A stretch of DNA of 64,000 nucleotides from Cardiocondyla obscurior (lineage: Eukaryota > Arthropoda > Insecta > Hymenoptera > Formicidae): assembly GCF_019399895.1 (NCBI RefSeq), contig NC_091866.1, forward strand, positions 8,375,308 to 8,439,307. The letters run 5' to 3'. The translations under genes were made by a program, and so were the position numbers. Positions 59,704-64,000 of the stretch are shown piece by piece. Each line of letters opens with the position of its first letter. Within the stretch, counting starts at the first letter, position 1. The notes under the pieces are model-generated. The model did no database searches. It saw nothing but the letters and a program-made list of their open reading frames with translations, and was not told the origin of the DNA.

Positions 59704-62700
59704 CGTAATCCGTTAACGAAACCAACCTCGATTAAGTCAGAAACCGATAATGAGGTTTGCCGCGCGCCGTCGAGAACGGCGCAAGTGTACGCGACAAGTC
59801 ATCGCGGCTTTATCTACTTTCACATTCCGCTGAGCGCGAAACGATTTGCCTCCGATACTTTATTAACGCACTTTAATTGCGAGTGCAACAACCGTCCATA
59901 TTCGGCGGCGGTTAATCTCGTTTGTCGGCTCCGCGGTGCATTTCCCGGTGCCGATGTATCCACTACTAAGCATCGATACAATTTCGCTCGAGAAAAAAAA
60001 TCTTCCGTCTCGATGCCGCTCGTGAGCGATCTGTAATTAATCTTCGGAGTAACTTTATAATATTTCAATGAGCTAATCTCGCATATAATAATATAATAGC
60101 TGTCACTTTTTTGAGATAACGAATATGTATAATAAATTAAAGTTAAAAACGAGTCACGTTTTAAAATTAACGGGAGAAACGCGTGAATCGCGAAACAACG
60201 ATTTAAGAACCTCGCTCGAACGAGACGTTCGGGCAGTGCGCGACAATTATGGACACCGGAGCATTACGACTAACAGAGTGCATTGTTTCCGCGAGTTCTT
60301 TCGCGGTGGCGAGTTCGTGGTGGACCGGTCCTTAAGCGGGCAATGTTGACGACTCTACTAGTTCGATTCAGCGAACAGTCGCTCGCGTACGTGCAGATCC
60401 AGCCAGGCGAATGTTTTATGCGCGTGGTACGGCGGAATCAGAAACAGGTATACACACTGGACTGATTGTGAGGAATGTGGAGGCTTATTTCTAGCCTGAC
60501 TGAGATAATATTCTTCTCGGCGACCGTCACGTTTCTACGCCGCACCAAAAGGCTTCTTTTCCTTCTAAACGAGGGAAGTCGTTCTCGTGTGCGATCGCGA
60601 AGAAAAGAACCCGAGCTTGACGACGTTAAGACTTGTCCGATATCACGAAAAATTTCACAGTCATTCTAGTTTAATTCCGAGCCACGGAGCACAACGACCC
60701 AGTGCAAAGAGGATGTAAGAAAAAAAAAAAAGAAGAAGAAGAAAAAAAAAGAAAAGAGTTTTAATCGAGTTCTAGAATTGTTTGACGTAAGTGACCACTT
60801 TTTTGCAGAATGTAAAATAACTCCACGAGGTTGTGTAATTTTTCTCCGCGCCACGGCAATATGTAATAATTAATTTCGCCGCAAGGACATCGCTAATGCT
60901 CTCGGCCACGACCAGAAGACGATCATCAATTTCGCTCGGTGAACGCTGGGTACTTAACGTGTAAATATCCAGTTATCTTGTATCTCGCGTGATATTACCG
61001 TAAAGCTCAAGATTAAAACGTCGCACAAATTTGTAGCGGACGATTCGCACACCGGCTCGGAATTTATCAGTATTACGCGCGTGTACGAGGCATACGCGGA
61101 CCCTCGTTTTCCTCCAGTTATTACTCAGTTATAGCGAAATGGAATGGTCCATTAATCTGGCGCGGTTTCACACGCTCTTCGCGTGGACACCGTTGCACGA
61201 ACCGCACTTAGGTGACGGTTTGCTGCGCCTCAGTCAAAGGGAACGCGAGCGCCGGTATTGTGCCGCGAAAGACGCCGCCGCTTTATCGCGCCGATCGCGA
61301 TATTTTCCGAGATCGCCAGGTTGAAGGAATAACAGGATCGCGGGTAGATAAATCGCGAAAACCGGGACCTGTGGGAGTAACTTTACGCGTCATCCGTGAA
61401 CGAGATCGTAATCTGAATATACATTCGCACGAGGACAGGAAGATCTAGCTCGGTTCGTAAAGACGATTTTTGCGCCGCGGAGAAATTGCACCGATTGATC
61501 GTCTCGGCTGCTGACGTTATTATTTACATCAACTATTTTGCACGTAAAGAATTATAATACAGAATTCAAAGGAAATTCAAAGGAAGCTATTTAATTCACC
61601 CGAGTCATCGCGGATCTACGGAGAAATAGCTCGCCAACGGAAACACGTGGGTCATCGTCCCGGTTGTGAGAAGGATTCGCGACTCGTTAGAATCGAAAGG
61701 GGGCAAAGTCATGAGCGTAGAAATGGCGTCGATAATTATCGGTGAAACCGATCGTACGCGAGACCGGGAAAATCGCAGCCGGCCGAGCAACGGGACGGGG
61801 GCTAGACGCGCGCGTTCCATCAGTTACCGCAGCACTTTAGTGATGCCGGGATGAAGACGTTCCGGCTACCCGTTTACGTATGTGGTCGAGGAATAAGTGT
61901 GGGTAATTTGCTCGTGGACTGGCTAGACCACTTGTTTTGTTGAGCGCGGTGGTGCGCCGTTTAAGACCGCGCGCGTTCGCGGGACAAATACACGCGGATA
62001 CGCACGTTTGCACGCCGTATTTCCATCACACGTGGCCGGTGCACGTGAATATGCGCGAACACGCGAGCACGTGCGCGACTGACAATAAGATGGCCTATTT
62101 GCACTCGGTTCGGAAGCACGTGCGAAATTGACAAGGGAAAAGAAGGCGCAAACGCGTATTATAAACGGGAACTTTTTAGCTTTTCTTCTTTCGTAAAATA
62201 AACTCTTCCGCGTACTTTTTTTTCTTGAAATAAAATCTATTTTTCTTGTCCTAAAAATTAATTCGCACTTGTCCCCTTCGATGTGCATACAGCAGATTGG
62301 AGATATCCTGAAATAGATCCCGCGTCGAAAAAGAAAACTTCTTTTTAAGCACGCGATGATAAGTGTTTCCGCGCAACCTTCAACGGAATTAGCGAGACAA
62401 CGAGCCTTGGAAACACCGCGGCAGAAATAGCTGGTGAATAAGCAACCGAAGCTGTCAGCCGTGGTCGCTGCTTTCCGACTATTTAGGTGCTACGGCCAGC
62501 TCGACGGAATTAATGAGATTCAAGTTTCCAACACTGCTGCGTTTGATAGAATCAGCGTATGAAAATGCAAATACTCGCGTACGATATCAACGAGATCTGC
62601 GTAAGGACATATTAACCAAGCACGGCGAAAAGTTAAACGTGTTAAATGCTTGTTTCATAGGTTCGCACATATTCATCGAATTTTTATCTCTACGCACAAA

Positions 62701-64000
62701 ATTGTTTAAACCGCTTACGTACCGCGTATACGAAATAAAAAAAAAAAAAGAAACTATTTAAAAAATACAATATTATACGTAACAAAAATTTTTTTTTGGG
62801 TCAAAAATTGAAATTTCTTTTAGCAATATTGTTGATCTGAAATTACGCGAGCTTATTAAGTTGATTTCCAAACGTCTTTTCCATTGCGTCATCGTAAACG
62901 ATCTCGCGTTTCTTGAACCGAGTTTTCGCGTGCACACACTACCCGATGAAAGCACTGACCGGCCTTCCTCGACCCTCGTGTGTGTGCATAATGATAGATA
63001 TCACCGCGTCATCCATTGTAATGCGTGTAATGAGAATCTCAAATAGGCGTGCAATTTGATAAGCTTGTCAACCGTCGGTTACGGTTCATGCGCCCGAAGA
63101 ATGGACTAGGGATTACAGTTATCCCGAAGGGCGACAGACCGCTGTTAACTCGCGAAAAATCTGCACGGTCTTTTTTTTTTTTCTTCTTCTTCTTCTTTCG
63201 TGCCACGTGTGAAATACGATGATGAGTATCAGCGAAGTTGCGGAGAATTCTTATTTTTTTTTTCCTTCCCGGCTACCTTAAAAAACCGTTCCGTGCGAGG
63301 GCGAGGGAACTGGATCGCTGGAGGGAAATGGAACTTGAAGCGCGAGCGCTCGAACAATAATGGCTCACGTTACCTTGAGCACACCGTGGTATATATACGG
63401 CGAGAAATAATGAGCGAGCGTAGCGCAATTTAATTTACAAAGAAGTTAAAGATCCATGAGCCTCTAGTATATTTGCTCGCCGGCTTCGCGCAAGGACGCG
63501 ATAAAACTGGACTGGGCCCCGCGATTGCATAACAGTTATTATTTCCACGTGCAGGCGCGGCACGACCTACCCGAAGGGTCGAAAAAGCGTGGCGGAATAA
63601 TCGTCTCATTACAGTCTTTTCGCGTTGGCGTTGTTACGCCAATTTTCGAGATAATTACGCCAACCCCTGGACCGTGCAACATTAATATTAAGCATTTCCC
63701 GCCGCTGCGAACATAAAATTTGATTGTTTCTGCCTACCGCGCGGTCTTTCATTAGTTACACATATCGTTCGCCAACGAACGCGATGAACGTCGGTTGCGG
63801 GCACCAAAAAATTGGTTAAACTGTTTGTCTTAAAATCGCTATAACGTAAAAAGAAAAAAAAAAATGCGTATTGTGCCAATAGTAAATTTAGCTAAGCCGC
63901 CGATCGATCGGTCAGGCTGATTAAAATTCCAACTCTTACAATACGCGACTTATCGCCGATACCAAAGCTACCCGCGGTCTGAGAATTATCGGAGCGCGAC

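Larger units (their letters stand above)
52030..64000. other. no recognisable gene (intergenic or an intron of another gene)
   Basis: Apart from the LINE remnant near 56.4-56.7 kb, short tandem duplications (53159, 57552) and a hairpin (59675), I see nothing with domain similarity or paired splice sites. CpG-rich and AT-rich stretches alternate as in the first half of the window. Open frames here, such as those at 57678-58130 and 59662-60036, have biased composition and no convincing exon borders. Confidence 0.5.

Noticed and set aside
60343..60447. ATG frame ending at CAG|GTATAC
   Set aside because: No acceptor, initiator or recognised domain, and no downstream partner exon identified.

Overview
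This is eukaryotic nuclear DNA, most likely from an insect. Very high CpG content, short A/T homopolymers (several of 21-25 nt), many microsatellites and little recognisable transposon sequence suggest Hymenoptera, possibly an ant. That placement is an inference from composition, not from a diagnostic marker. There are no operons, phage or plasmid features and no CRISPR arrays. Most long open frames are chance products of CpG-rich or simple-sequence DNA.

One gene can be reconstructed with confidence: a plus-strand NOL4/NOL4L-like gene (nucleolar protein 4 family). Eight coding exons lie at 32891-32945, 35658-35876, 41919-42253, 42959-43159, 43448-43594, 47402-47613, 48131-48306 and 48705-48877. 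All junctions have GT-AG borders and matching phases (1, 1, 0, 0, 0, 2, 1). The joined exons total 1518 nt, or 505 codons plus a TAG stop. The family core block, the (S/N)GPTDLSMK motif and the C-terminal GYRESAAFLLRSADELE block are all present. The 5' end is missing: the first exon found opens in phase 0 without a start codon, and the N-terminal NOL4 domain was not found here.

Layout: positions 1 to about 32.9 kb contain no supported coding exon. At 9684/9685 there is a near-perfect zero-length-exon (recursive splice) site on the plus strand, which suggests that this stretch is part of a very long 5' intron. From 32.9 to 48.9 kb is the exon-bearing part of the gene. Its introns hold four unproven candidate exons or ends: a frame-preserving 42-nt microexon at 43341, an alternative last exon at 43889, an alternative promoter plus first exon at 46682, and a start exon at 30082. 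From 48.9 to about 51.5-52.7 kb is the probable long 3' UTR, with six Pumilio-type TGTANATA sites. From about 53 to 64 kb there is no recognisable gene, only a decayed LINE fragment near 56.4-56.7 kb and short repeats.

If the alternative ends are real, the gene would make full-length proteins with a CtBP-type PTDLS motif and C-terminal helix, truncated forms lacking both, and short N-terminally truncated forms keeping them.
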